NCBI GenBank assembly: GCA_001776505.1
Contig: MFBV01000014.1
Location: forward strand, 1 to 33,739
Reading direction: 5' to 3'
Source: Candidatus Curtissbacteria bacterium RIFCSPLOWO2_02_FULL_40_11
GTDB lineage: Bacteria > Patescibacteriota > Microgenomatia > Curtissbacterales > GWA2-41-24
DNA: 33,739 nucleotides
Part shown: positions 6,755-13,425 of the stretch, piece after piece
Numbering within the stretch: position 1 is the first letter of the stretch
Layout of the letters: the number at the start of each line of letters is the position of its first letter
Program-made: the position numbers and the translations under genes
The notes under the pieces: generated by a model
Told to the model about the DNA's origin: nothing
Seen by the model: only the letters and a program-made list of their open reading frames with translations
The model's database searches: none

Positions 6755-6831
6755 GGGTTCGTAGCTCAGTTGGTTAGAGCACTGCATTGACATTGTAGAG
6801 GCCACAGGTTCGAGTCCTGTCGAACCCACCA
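6755..6831 (+). tRNA. tRNA-Val (anticodon GAC)
   Basis: A standard cloverleaf. The acceptor is GGGTTCG (6755-6761) with CGAACCC (6821-6827) and discriminator A6828. The D arm is GCTC/GAGC. The anticodon stem is CTGCA/TGTAG (one G-T pair) with loop TTGACAT, anticodon GAC. The T arm is ACAGG-TTCGAGT-CCTGT. CCA follows at 6829-6831 and is probably encoded, in contrast with the tRNA-Leu in this window. Confidence 0.95.
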
Positions 6832-6862
6832 GAATTGATTAATCTTAAACTTATATATTAAT

Positions 6863-7231
6863 ATGATATCAGTGGAATCAAAAATCGGATTAGAAATACC
6901 TGATTCTGGAGACACTCAATCAGCACCAGATCAAAGAAAACTCAAAAGACGACAGCCAATAATAGTCGACGGAAATCGAATTACAACTACTGTACCTGGA
7001 CATCCTGATGATAACTTTGGGGCAGTTAACACATCAACAGGGCAAAAAACTACTCTAAGCTCTCATCAAAGAGAAGCAGTTTATGGGCTACAAAATCGCA
7101 AACATGTCCCGCCTGAGTTAGCAGAAGGTTTAAGGGTTTATCGACGTATTAAAAAAAGAAAGCAACAAGAAAAAACAAAACGTAAACCGCCTATTTATGC
7201 TCCTTTCGAAGATCCACCTGAAATCGAATGA
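6863..7231 (+). CDS. Hypothetical hydrophilic protein
   Basis: 122 residues, no membrane segment and no cysteine. The N-terminal half is acidic and polar. The C-terminal part carries a strongly basic run (RVYRRIKKRKQQEKTKRK, about residues 91-108) and then a proline-rich end. It may bind nucleic acid through the basic run, but no domain is recognised. A TATATT lies a few bases upstream of the ATG (6854-6859) as a likely -10. It lies between tRNA-Val and a small membrane protein gene on the same strand. Confidence 0.55.
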   Translation: MISVESKIGLEIPDSGDTQSAPDQRKLKRRQPIIVDGNRITTTVPGHPDDNFGAVNTSTGQKTTLSSHQREAVYGLQNRKHVPPELAEGLRVYRRIKKRKQQEKTKRKPPIYAPFEDPPEIE

Positions 7232-7234
7232 TGC

Positions 7235-7263
7235 TTGAAGCTCTTAACTTCATAACATACAAT
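7235..7263 (+). promoter_or_regulatory. Leaderless-type promoter of the gene at 7270
   Basis: TTGAAG (7235-7240), 17-bp spacer, TACAAT (7258-7263). The -10 ends six bases before the ATG, so transcription is expected to start on the A of the start codon. Confidence 0.6.
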
Positions 7264-7269
7264 TAATTC

Positions 7270-7509
7270 ATGACCGACGCTAAACAGAAAATTGTAGAAA
7301 AATACTACATCGAAATTACGCCAAGCTGGAAAAAAAGATTTTTAATTTCTTTCGCAGGTGGCATAGGATGGGGACTGGGCGTACTCGTTAGTTCAACCAT
7401 AATAATTGCGATAATTACTTACTTTATTTCAAAAATAGATTTTATTCCTATTTTAGGCCAGTTTCTTAACGACATTACCACTTCTTCTACATCCACACCC
7501 TCCAATTAA
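7270..7509 (+). CDS. Small membrane protein (resembles DUF5665)
   Basis: 79 residues. A short charged N-terminus is followed by two adjoining hydrophobic stretches around a glycine-rich turn (FAGGIGWGLGVLVSSTIIIAI) and then the pattern FIPILGQFL near residue 60. That pattern is what I remember from DUF5665, a family of unknown function in Patescibacteria and Firmicutes. The stop codon shares one base with the thrS start (TAATG at 7507-7511), so the two are probably one transcript with translational coupling. The role is unknown. Confidence 0.7.
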   Translation: MTDAKQKIVEKYYIEITPSWKKRFLISFAGGIGWGLGVLVSSTIIIAIITYFISKIDFIPILGQFLNDITTSSTSTPSN

Positions 7510-8711
7510 TGTTAAAAAATAAATTAAAAGATCATAGGGAAATCGCTCGCGAGATGGATCTTTTTTCATTCCATGAATATGCCCCGGGTGCGATTTTTTG
7601 GCATCCCAAAGGTTTAAAAATTTATCATATTTTAGAAGATTTTATCCGCAAAAAAACTGAAAACGAAGGATACCGGGAAATCTCCACACCGGTTATTGTC
7701 AAAAGCGAACTTTTTAAAAAATCAGGCCACTGGCAACATTTTGGAGAAAATATTTTTAGCCTAAAAGTTGATGACGAAGTGTATGCCCTAAAACCCATGA
7801 ATTGCCCTGAATCTACATTAGTATTTTCTGCACACACACGTAGCTATCAAGACTTACCCCTGAGGCTTAGTGAATTTGGTATTCTACACAGAAACGAGCT
7901 ATCAGGCGTTTTAGGCGGTGCGCTGAGAGTTCGCCAGTTTACCATCGATGATGCTCATATTTATGTTACTCCTGAGCAAATTCATGACGAAATTATAAAG
8001 TTAATTTTAATGACGATTGATGTTTACAAAACTCTGGACTATAAACCCCGCTTCTATTTAGCAACACGCCCAGAAAAGGCTATGGGAAACACGAAAAGCT
8101 GGCAGCAAGCCGAAAAATCACTCGAAAAGGCCCTAAAAAGTACAGGAGTCGATTTTTCTATAAAACCTAAAGAAGGTGCCTTCTATGGACCAAAAATCGA
8201 CATCCATATACTTGATTCACAAAAAAGGGATTGGCAAATGGCAACAATACAACTGGATTTTCAAATTCCGGAAAGTATGCAACTTAGCTACGTTGATAAA
8301 GACGGCGCAAAAAAGCGACCCGTTATGATCCATAGAGGTATTTTTGGCTCTCTCGAAAGATTTATTGGCATACTTATAGAACACACGCAGGGCAAACTTC
8401 CACTATGGCTAACACCCACTCAAACAATTATAATGCCCATTACTAATAAGCAAAACGCCTATGCAAAGAAGGTTGTAACTTCCCTAATAAAAGCGTCGAT
8501 TCGCTCTCAACTTGACGAAAGAAACGAAACTCTCCAGGCAAAAATCCGAGATGCTATCTTGCAAAAAATACCCTACCTAGTTATCGTAGGAGAAAAAGAA
8601 GAAAAGGCTAATTTAATCACAGTCCGAACCAGAGAAGGTAAAAATTTAGAAAAGCAGAAAGTTTCGAGTTTTATTAATAGACTAGTAAAAAAGATTGAAA
8701 ACAAAAGTTAG
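7509..8711 (+). CDS. thrS: Threonyl-tRNA synthetase, short form without TGS and editing domains
   Basis: 400 residues against about 640 for the usual bacterial enzyme. The protein begins at the catalytic domain (DHREIAREMDLF, as at the start of the class II core). It has the zinc ligands C99 (KPMNCP), H150 (DDAHIY) and H275 (VMIHRG), class II motif 2 (FGILHRNELSG), motif 3 (GSLERFIGIL) and the C-terminal anticodon-binding domain (from about residue 300, with RTREGK near the end). The N-terminal TGS domain and the N2 editing domain that removes mis-attached serine are absent. No N-terminal frameshift is visible: the preceding 7270-7509 frame is a distinct membrane protein. It forms Thr-tRNA-Thr and is followed by infC, a common neighbour. 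Confidence 0.95.
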   Translation: MLKNKLKDHREIAREMDLFSFHEYAPGAIFWHPKGLKIYHILEDFIRKKTENEGYREISTPVIVKSELFKKSGHWQHFGENIFSLKVDDEVYALKPMNCPESTLVFSAHTRSYQDLPLRLSEFGILHRNELSGVLGGALRVRQFTIDDAHIYVTPEQIHDEIIKLILMTIDVYKTLDYKPRFYLATRPEKAMGNTKSWQQAEKSLEKALKSTGVDFSIKPKEGAFYGPKIDIHILDSQKRDWQMATIQLDFQIPESMQLSYVDKDGAKKRPVMIHRGIFGSLERFIGILIEHTQGKLPLWLTPTQTIIMPITNKQNAYAKKVVTSLIKASIRSQLDERNETLQAKIRDAILQKIPYLVIVGEKEEKANLITVRTREGKNLEKQKVSSFINRLVKKIENKS

Positions 8712-8755
8712 TTCATGTTAACATCTTCAAACTTAAATTATTCTTTCAAGGAGGT
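8695..8755 (+). promoter_or_regulatory. infC promoter and ribosome-binding site
   Basis: TTGAAA (8695-8700), 18-bp spacer, TAACAT (8719-8724) with TG one base before it. The predicted start near 8731 leaves about 30 nt of leader. AAGGAGGT at 8748-8755 is a near-perfect Shine-Dalgarno sequence whose spacing picks out codon 8761 (GTA). This is one of only two such strong sites noticed in the window. Confidence 0.5.
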
Positions 8756-8760
8756 AGAAG

Positions 8761-9408
8761 GTAGCTAAGCAGTATAGATTAAATCAACAGATAAGAGCAT
8801 CTGAGATTCGCCTAATTGATGATAAAGGCAAACAACTGGGAATAATTCCGCTAACGGAAGCATTTAAAAAAGCCCAAGAAAGTGAACAGGATCTAGTTGA
8901 AATCGCGCCTGATGCCAAACCTCCAGTAGTAAAAATAATCGATTTTAAAAAATTCAAGTATTTAGAAGAAAGGAAAAAGAAAGAAGCCAGAAAAAAAACT
9001 AAAGAAATCGAGCTGAAAGAGATCCGCTTTTCTCCGTTTATTGGGAAGCATGATTTGGAAACAGGATTGAAAAAAGTAAAAAAGTTTCTTTCCGAGGGAG
9101 ATCTTGTTAAAATAAGCATCGTCTTCAAAGGCAGACAAATGGCCCACACTGAGTTTGGGCCTAAACTTTTAGAAAAAATACTATCTGAGTTGGGTGAAAA
9201 CGTTCAAAAGGAAAGAGATTCAAAGTTTCATGGTAGACGCTATGTAACAATAATAAAACCCGTAAAAACCAGCCAAAATAAAAGGGAAACAACAAAAGAT
9301 GAAACTAAAAACAAAAAAGGCAGCAGCGAAAAGGTTCAAAATAACTCCAAAAGGGAAAATCCTCAGGGGTCGCCAGATGAGCTCACACCTAAAAGCAGCA
9401 AAAAGTAA
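8761..9408 (+). CDS. infC: Translation initiation factor IF-3, non-canonical start codon
   Basis: Read from the GTA at 8761 it has 215 residues (family about 180). The N-domain begins YRLNQQIRASEIRLIDD, continues through VEIAPDAKPPVVKIIDF and a lysine-rich linker, and the C-domain contains KEIRFSPFIGKHD and KGRQMAHTEFG. It binds the 30S subunit and checks the start codon and initiator tRNA. The frame is closed by a TAG at 8755-8757 and contains no ATG, GTG, TTG or CTG before the conserved core. AAGGAGGT (8748-8755) fits GTA at 8761; ATA at 8791 is the alternative. Rare start codons are known for infC (AUU in E. coli) and allow IF-3 to limit its own synthesis. The last 48 residues are a Lys/Ser-rich tail, and the gene overlaps rpmI by 110 bp. 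Confidence 0.9.
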   Translation, partial: VAKQYRLNQQIRASEIRLIDDKGKQLGIIPLTEAFKKAQESEQDLVEIAPDAKPPVVKIIDFKKFKYLEERKKKEARKKTKEIELKEIRFSPFIGKHDLETGLKKVKKFLSEGDLVKISIVFKGRQMAHTEFGPKLLEKILSELGENVQKERDSKFHGRRYVTIIKPVKTSQNKRETTKDETKNKKGSSEKVQNNSKRENPQGSPDELTPKSSKK

Positions 9409-9490
9409 AAGCGCAAGAGGGAGATATAAGAGAACAGCGCTAGTTTCACCTTCCCAGAAAAAAAATATAGCCAGGTTATTAGCAAGCTAA
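9299..9490 (+). CDS. rpmI: 50S ribosomal protein bL35
   Basis: 63 residues, the normal size for bL35, very basic. The typical start MKLKTKKAAAKRFKITPKGK and the RGRYKRTALVSPSQKKNIARLL end are present. It is a component of the large ribosomal subunit. The first 110 bp are also read in another frame as the tail of infC, so the two must be translated from the same mRNA, and translation of infC passes through the rpmI start. rplT follows after one base. The infC-rpmI-rplT order is conserved in bacteria, but the overlap is not. Confidence 0.95.
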   Translation: MKLKTKKAAAKRFKITPKGKILRGRQMSSHLKAAKSKSARGRYKRTALVSPSQKKNIARLLAS

Positions 9491-9491
9491 C

Positions 9492-9833
9492 ATGAGAATA
9501 AAAAGAGGTGTTACAACCAGTAAAAGACACAAAAAAATACTTAAAGCCGCAAAGGGGTTCCGCGGAGGCCGCTCCAAGCTTTACAAACAAGCTCGTGAGG
9601 CAACTATCCATGCTGGCGCGGATGCCTACCGCGGTAGAAAAGAAAAAAAAAGACAAATGCGCTCTCTTTGGATCACTAGAATTAATGCAGCTTTAAAAGA
9701 GCACAACATTTCTTATAATCAATTTATAGCCAAACTCAAAAAGAAAAACATTGAACTTGATCGGAAAATTCTCTCACAAATCGCACTCGAAAACCCGGAT
9801 ACCTTCGAGAAGATTGTCAAGAAAGTCATTTAA
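9492..9833 (+). CDS. rplT: 50S ribosomal protein bL20
   Basis: 113 residues. Characteristic MRIKRGVTTSKRHKKILKAA start, then GFRGGRSKLYKQAREA and the RDRRRR-like KEKKRQMRSLWITRINAA segment. It is an early-assembly 23S rRNA-binding protein. In E. coli and Bacillus it also represses the infC-rpmI-rplT operon by binding the mRNA; whether that holds with this altered leader and overlap is unknown. It starts one base after the rpmI stop. Confidence 0.96.
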   Translation: MRIKRGVTTSKRHKKILKAAKGFRGGRSKLYKQAREATIHAGADAYRGRKEKKRQMRSLWITRINAALKEHNISYNQFIAKLKKKNIELDRKILSQIALENPDTFEKIVKKVI

Positions 9834-9857
9834 ATACTTGTCGTAAGTTGCTAAACT
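9829..9857 (+). promoter_or_regulatory. Possible leaderless-type promoter of the gene at 9864
   Basis: TTTAAA (9829-9834, over the rplT stop), 17-bp spacer, TAAACT (9852-9857). The -10 ends six bases before the ATG. The -35 is weak. Confidence 0.35.
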
Positions 9858-9863
9858 AAACTA

Positions 9864-10076
9864 ATGAAGCCTAATGGTTTTATAAGTTTTATAATTATCT
9901 TAATAGCAATAGCCATCCTTGCTCTCCTTTATGTTTTAACAAACAAAATAGCCACAAAAAGTACCCCTGACGAAATTCGAACAATCACAACCCCACAGAG
10001 AATTGAAGAAACTCAAGATGTAGTTAATGAGCTCCAGCAGAAATCAATCGAAAGACAAACAATTGAGATTAAGTAG
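9864..10076 (+). CDS. Small single-pass membrane protein, unknown
   Basis: 70 residues. One N-terminal membrane helix (about residues 6-25, FISFIIILIAIAILALLYVL) is followed by a polar, Thr/Gln/Glu-rich cytoplasmic or external tail predicted helical near the end. No domain is recognised. It sits between the ribosomal-protein operon and pheS on the same strand, and neither neighbour suggests a role. The start is supported by the -10 box at 9852. Confidence 0.5.
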   Translation: MKPNGFISFIIILIAIAILALLYVLTNKIATKSTPDEIRTITTPQRIEETQDVVNELQQKSIERQTIEIK

Positions 10077-10096
10077 CCTCACAGTCACTCCTTTTG

Positions 10097-10102
10097 TATA
10101 AT
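10097..10102 (+). promoter_or_regulatory. -10 box of pheST
   Basis: A perfect TATAAT preceded directly by TG, ending 11 bp before the ATG at 10114. No good -35 at 16-18 bp. It overlaps the upstream TTG (10102), which argues that pheS starts at 10114. Confidence 0.55.
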
Positions 10103-10113
10103 TGACCCAAATC

Positions 10114-11145
10114 ATGGAAAAACGAATCCGAAAAATTCTCAATGAAGCTGCGAAAGAATTTGAATCGGCGGGCGATGAAAGTGAAATCGATCAGCTTTAC
10201 GTAAAATATTTTGGCAAAAAATCACCTCTTAACAAACTAACTAAGAAAATATCGACTCTCGATCCTGCTTTAAAACCCAAAGCAGGGCAAAATATAAATA
10301 AGGCAAAAAGCACGCTTGAGAAGTTATTTGATAGAGCTAAAAGAAATGTAAAAACTAAAAAAGCTTCAGCAACAAAATATATAGATGTTACAGCTCCGGG
10401 TAAAAAAATAACCATAGGCCATCTGCACTTAGTTTCTCAAGCTATAGAAGAAATAGTCACAATATTTTCAAAGCTTGGTTACAGCTTACAAAGCTATCCT
10501 GAAATAGATTGGGATTGGTATGCATTCGAATCTCTGAATATGCCTAAAGACCATCCCGCCAGAGATGACTGGGAAACATTTTTTGTTAAAGCCCCACCTA
10601 ATCCTAAACTAGGCAACCAAGTTCTGACTCCCCATACATCCAATGGCCAAGTCCGGGAAATGGAAAACGTTAAAAAACCACCTATTAGGATGATAAACAT
10701 TGCCAGGTGCTATCGAAGACAAATTGATATTTCACACACACCTATGTTTCATCAATTTGAAGGCCTACTTATAGATAAAAACATTTCTATACCTAACCTT
10801 AAAGGTACGTTTGATTACTTCACAACTAATTTTTTTGGCAAAAATAGAGTAACGCGTCTTCGCCCCCACCATTTCCGATTCACCGAACCATCTTTTGAAG
10901 TAGACGTGACTTGTGATGTTTGCGGTGGAAAAAGTTGCAGAATCTGCAAAAGTGGATGGCTAGAACTCGGCGGAGCAGGTATGGTTCATCCAAAAGTACT
11001 CGAAGCCGGGAAAATAGATCCCAAAAAATACTCGGGTTTTGCTTTCGGATGGGGAATCGAAAGAACCATCTCTATGAAAACTAAAATTCCAGATATCAGA
11101 CTTCTTTACCAAAACGACATCAGGTTTTTGGAGCAATTCTCATGA
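10114..11145 (+). CDS. pheS: Phenylalanyl-tRNA synthetase alpha subunit
   Basis: 343 residues from the ATG at 10114 (a TTG four codons earlier lies in the -10 box). An N-terminal coiled coil that binds tRNA-Phe is followed by the class II catalytic core: HTPMFHQFEGLLID, RPHHFRFTEPSFEVDV and the motif 3 stretch GFAFGWGIERTISMK. A four-cysteine cluster (CDVCGG and CRIC near residue 265-280) precedes GWLELGGAGMVHP, as in many bacterial PheS proteins. With PheT it forms the alpha2beta2 enzyme charging tRNA-Phe. The stop overlaps the pheT start (ATGA at 11142-11145). Confidence 0.95.
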   Translation: MEKRIRKILNEAAKEFESAGDESEIDQLYVKYFGKKSPLNKLTKKISTLDPALKPKAGQNINKAKSTLEKLFDRAKRNVKTKKASATKYIDVTAPGKKITIGHLHLVSQAIEEIVTIFSKLGYSLQSYPEIDWDWYAFESLNMPKDHPARDDWETFFVKAPPNPKLGNQVLTPHTSNGQVREMENVKKPPIRMINIARCYRRQIDISHTPMFHQFEGLLIDKNISIPNLKGTFDYFTTNFFGKNRVTRLRPHHFRFTEPSFEVDVTCDVCGGKSCRICKSGWLELGGAGMVHPKVLEAGKIDPKKYSGFAFGWGIERTISMKTKIPDIRLLYQNDIRFLEQFS

Positions 11146-13229
11146 ACATTAGCGTCCCAGTATCTTGGCTGAGAGAATATGTAAAAACAGACATTACAGC
11201 TAAAACTTTAGCAAATGCACTTTCACTTTCTGGTCCTTCGGTAGAAAAAATTGAAAAAAGGGGTAACGAGTTAATTTTTGAACTTGAAGTAACCACCAAT
11301 AGAACTGATGCTTATTCTATTTTCGGAATTGCTCGAGAATCAAATGCGATCCTTAATGCTCAAAGCTTAAAGTCATCACTAGTAAAACCCGGAGGGTTAA
11401 ATCTTAACCTTGATCCTGACAAATCTAAACCGTTATTACTCGATATTGTTATTAAAGACAAAAATCTTTGCCCGCGGTTTACCGCAATAATTGTCGACAA
11501 TATAAAAATCCAGCCGTCACCTGCATATATTCGCAATCGTCTATCAGCATCAGGAATAAGAGCTATTAACAACATTGTAGATATTTCTAACTATATTATG
11601 CTTGAGCTAGGCCAACCTATGCATACATTTGATTTCGACAAAATAAAAGGCGCAAAAATGACCCTTCGCAAATCCCAAAAAGGTGAATCTATAAAAACCT
11701 TAGACGGTAACATCCATAAACTGCCGGAAGGGTCGATTGTTATTGAAGATTCAGAAAGACTAATAGATCTTTGCGGTATCATGGGTGGATTAAATTCCAC
11801 TGTTTCAAGAAGAACTAAAAGAGTTCTTCTGTTCACTCAAGCTTATAATGCTCAAGCTATCAGAAAAACAACACAAGCCCTGGCTTTTAGAACTGAGGCT
11901 GCATCCCGATTTGAAAAAGGCATAGACCTTGAAGGCGTACTTCCCGCCTTATCTAGAGCGGTCTATTTAGCTAAACAAACAGCGGGAGCGCAAATAGCCT
12001 CAGAGCTAATTGATATATATCCCGATAAACAAAAAAGTAAAACATTCAGGCTCAATTTTAATAAACTCAATAACTATTTAGGTATAAATTTAGAACAGTC
12101 AAAATCTGTCCAAATCCTCAAATCTTTAGGTTTCCAGACAAAACAGAATCCAAATCAAATAGTAGTAACCGTTCCATCATGGCGAACCCAAGATATAGAA
12201 AGCGATGTGGATCTAATTGAAGAAATCGCCAGAATCTACGGTTATCACAAATTACCTTCCAAGCTGCCAACTGGTGAAACACCCCAAACAAAAGAAAGTG
12301 ATTTAAAAGAAGTTATCAGTCTTAAAAACGCTCTGAAATATTTAGGGCTAACTGAAGTCATCACCTATTCAATAATTTCCAAAAATCTTCTCAAGGTTTC
12401 AAAAAGAAGTGAAAAAAACAGCGTTGAACTTACTAATCCCCTAACGGAGGAGTGGCAATTCATGCGGCCGACTATTATTCCCTCACTACTCAAAGTAATA
12501 TCCGAAAACCGACACCTGTCGCCTTCAGCGAACCTCGCTCGCCTCGCTGCGGAGCGGGCCCCTGGCGGGACATCTGACATCCGGCTGTTTGAGGTTGCCA
12601 AAACTTATTTGCCCCAAAAAAATAATTTACCTAAGCAAGATCTGATGCTTGCCATCTGTTTAGCAGATGCCAATTTCTATCAAGCCAAGGGCGTTGTTGA
12701 AAATATTTGCAACTATCTGCAAAGAAAAATGACATTCGCCAAACTTTCTAAAAATCATCCTCTTTTGGGACAAAACCAATCAGCAGAAATCAAATCAACT
12801 GACGAAATTATTGGCACTATTGGCGCCGTCAAGGAAGAGATTTTAAACCAATTTGAAATCAGCACAAAAACTTACGCGATAGAAATCAATCTCACAAAAA
12901 TCTATCAGTTACCCTCGTCTCTCCCTCAATATCATCCAATACCTAAATACCCGCCGGTAATTGAAGACATTTCAGCAGTTGTTGCGACAGTTTTACCGCT
13001 TGAAGAAATTATTGACGAAGTTAAAAAATCCGGCACGCCGCTCATCAACAAAGTAGATGTTGTCGATATTTTCGAAAACGAAAAGCTGGGGGAAAACAAA
13101 AAGTCTGTCACTCTTCGCCTGACCTTTCAAAAAACTTCCGGCACGCCAACTTTGGATGAAGCAAATCAAGTTAAAGAAAAAATAATTTCACACCTTGAAA
13201 AAACTTTCAGAGCCAAAGTACGCAAATAG
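11142..13229 (+). CDS. pheT: Phenylalanyl-tRNA synthetase beta subunit, lacking the N-terminal tRNA-binding (OB) domain
   Basis: 695 residues against about 790-800 in typical bacteria. B1 (MNISVPVSWLREYV) runs straight from VEKIEKRGNELIF into LEVTTNRTDAYSIFGIARE, so the EMAP-II-like OB domain normally inserted here is missing. The B3/B4 editing region (RTEAASRFEKGIDLE near residues 255-270), the B5 and catalytic-like domains, and the C-terminal anticodon-binding FDX-ACB domain (from about residue 600, PKYPPVIEDISAVV) are present. About 20 residues around 456-475 (SANLARLAAERAPGGT) come from a GC-rich palindromic DNA element unlike the surrounding codon use. Coupled to pheS by a 4-bp overlap. 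Confidence 0.95.
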   Translation: MNISVPVSWLREYVKTDITAKTLANALSLSGPSVEKIEKRGNELIFELEVTTNRTDAYSIFGIARESNAILNAQSLKSSLVKPGGLNLNLDPDKSKPLLLDIVIKDKNLCPRFTAIIVDNIKIQPSPAYIRNRLSASGIRAINNIVDISNYIMLELGQPMHTFDFDKIKGAKMTLRKSQKGESIKTLDGNIHKLPEGSIVIEDSERLIDLCGIMGGLNSTVSRRTKRVLLFTQAYNAQAIRKTTQALAFRTEAASRFEKGIDLEGVLPALSRAVYLAKQTAGAQIASELIDIYPDKQKSKTFRLNFNKLNNYLGINLEQSKSVQILKSLGFQTKQNPNQIVVTVPSWRTQDIESDVDLIEEIARIYGYHKLPSKLPTGETPQTKESDLKEVISLKNALKYLGLTEVITYSIISKNLLKVSKRSEKNSVELTNPLTEEWQFMRPTIIPSLLKVISENRHLSPSANLARLAAERAPGGTSDIRLFEVAKTYLPQKNNLPKQDLMLAICLADANFYQAKGVVENICNYLQRKMTFAKLSKNHPLLGQNQSAEIKSTDEIIGTIGAVKEEILNQFEISTKTYAIEINLTKIYQLPSSLPQYHPIPKYPPVIEDISAVVATVLPLEEIIDEVKKSGTPLINKVDVVDIFENEKLGENKKSVTLRLTFQKTSGTPTLDEANQVKEKIISHLEKTFRAKVRK
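12537..12558 (+). repeat. GC-rich palindromic element inserted in frame in pheT
   Basis: GCTCGCCTCGCT (12537-12548) then GCGGAGCGGG (12549-12558), within a wider GC-rich stretch (about 12510-12575). The same two blocks in the same order occur on the minus strand of the pilin gene (27443-27470) with six extra bases between them. The segment encodes residues absent from the PheT pattern I know. Confidence 0.5.
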
Positions 13230-13280
13230 TTAACCTATGAGGTTTTAAGCACGCCCCCTTGCGCTGTTACGCGCTTAGAT

Positions 13281-13397
13281 TTACTGTCGATAGAAATCCA
13301 GGAAAACAGTTTTTCCTTCGCGAATTGCTTTGTCAAAATCCGTTTTTTCAAAAGCTAAATAAGGCGAGGTATTCCCTGCAATTAATGTCCCCAACGA
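13281..13397 (-). pseudogene. Remnant of a thioredoxin-fold protein
   Basis: A 38-codon open stretch between two stops on the minus strand reads ...GNTSPYLAFEKTDFDKAI then REGKTVFLDFYRQ and a stop. The pattern Y-x2-F...DFDKAI-EGKTVFLDFY is what precedes the WCxxC active site in thioredoxin-like (DsbD-tail or TlpA-type) proteins. The active site itself is gone and no start codon is in place. I read it as a decayed fragment in the 196-bp gap between the convergent pheT and PBP genes. The match is by memory only. The rest of the gap (13230-13280) holds a weak 5-bp hairpin (AACCT 13232, AGGTT 13240) and nothing else I can name. Confidence 0.4.
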
Positions 13398-13425
13398 TTA
13401 TCCTCATTGCTAATCAATACTCTGA

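Noticed and set aside
9055-9057. ATG at 9055 as the infC start
   Set aside because: It would delete the whole conserved N-domain and linker of IF-3, and there is no ribosome-binding site there.
10102-10104. TTG start for pheS
   Set aside because: It lies within the TATAAT box; the ATG at 10114 fits the family start.
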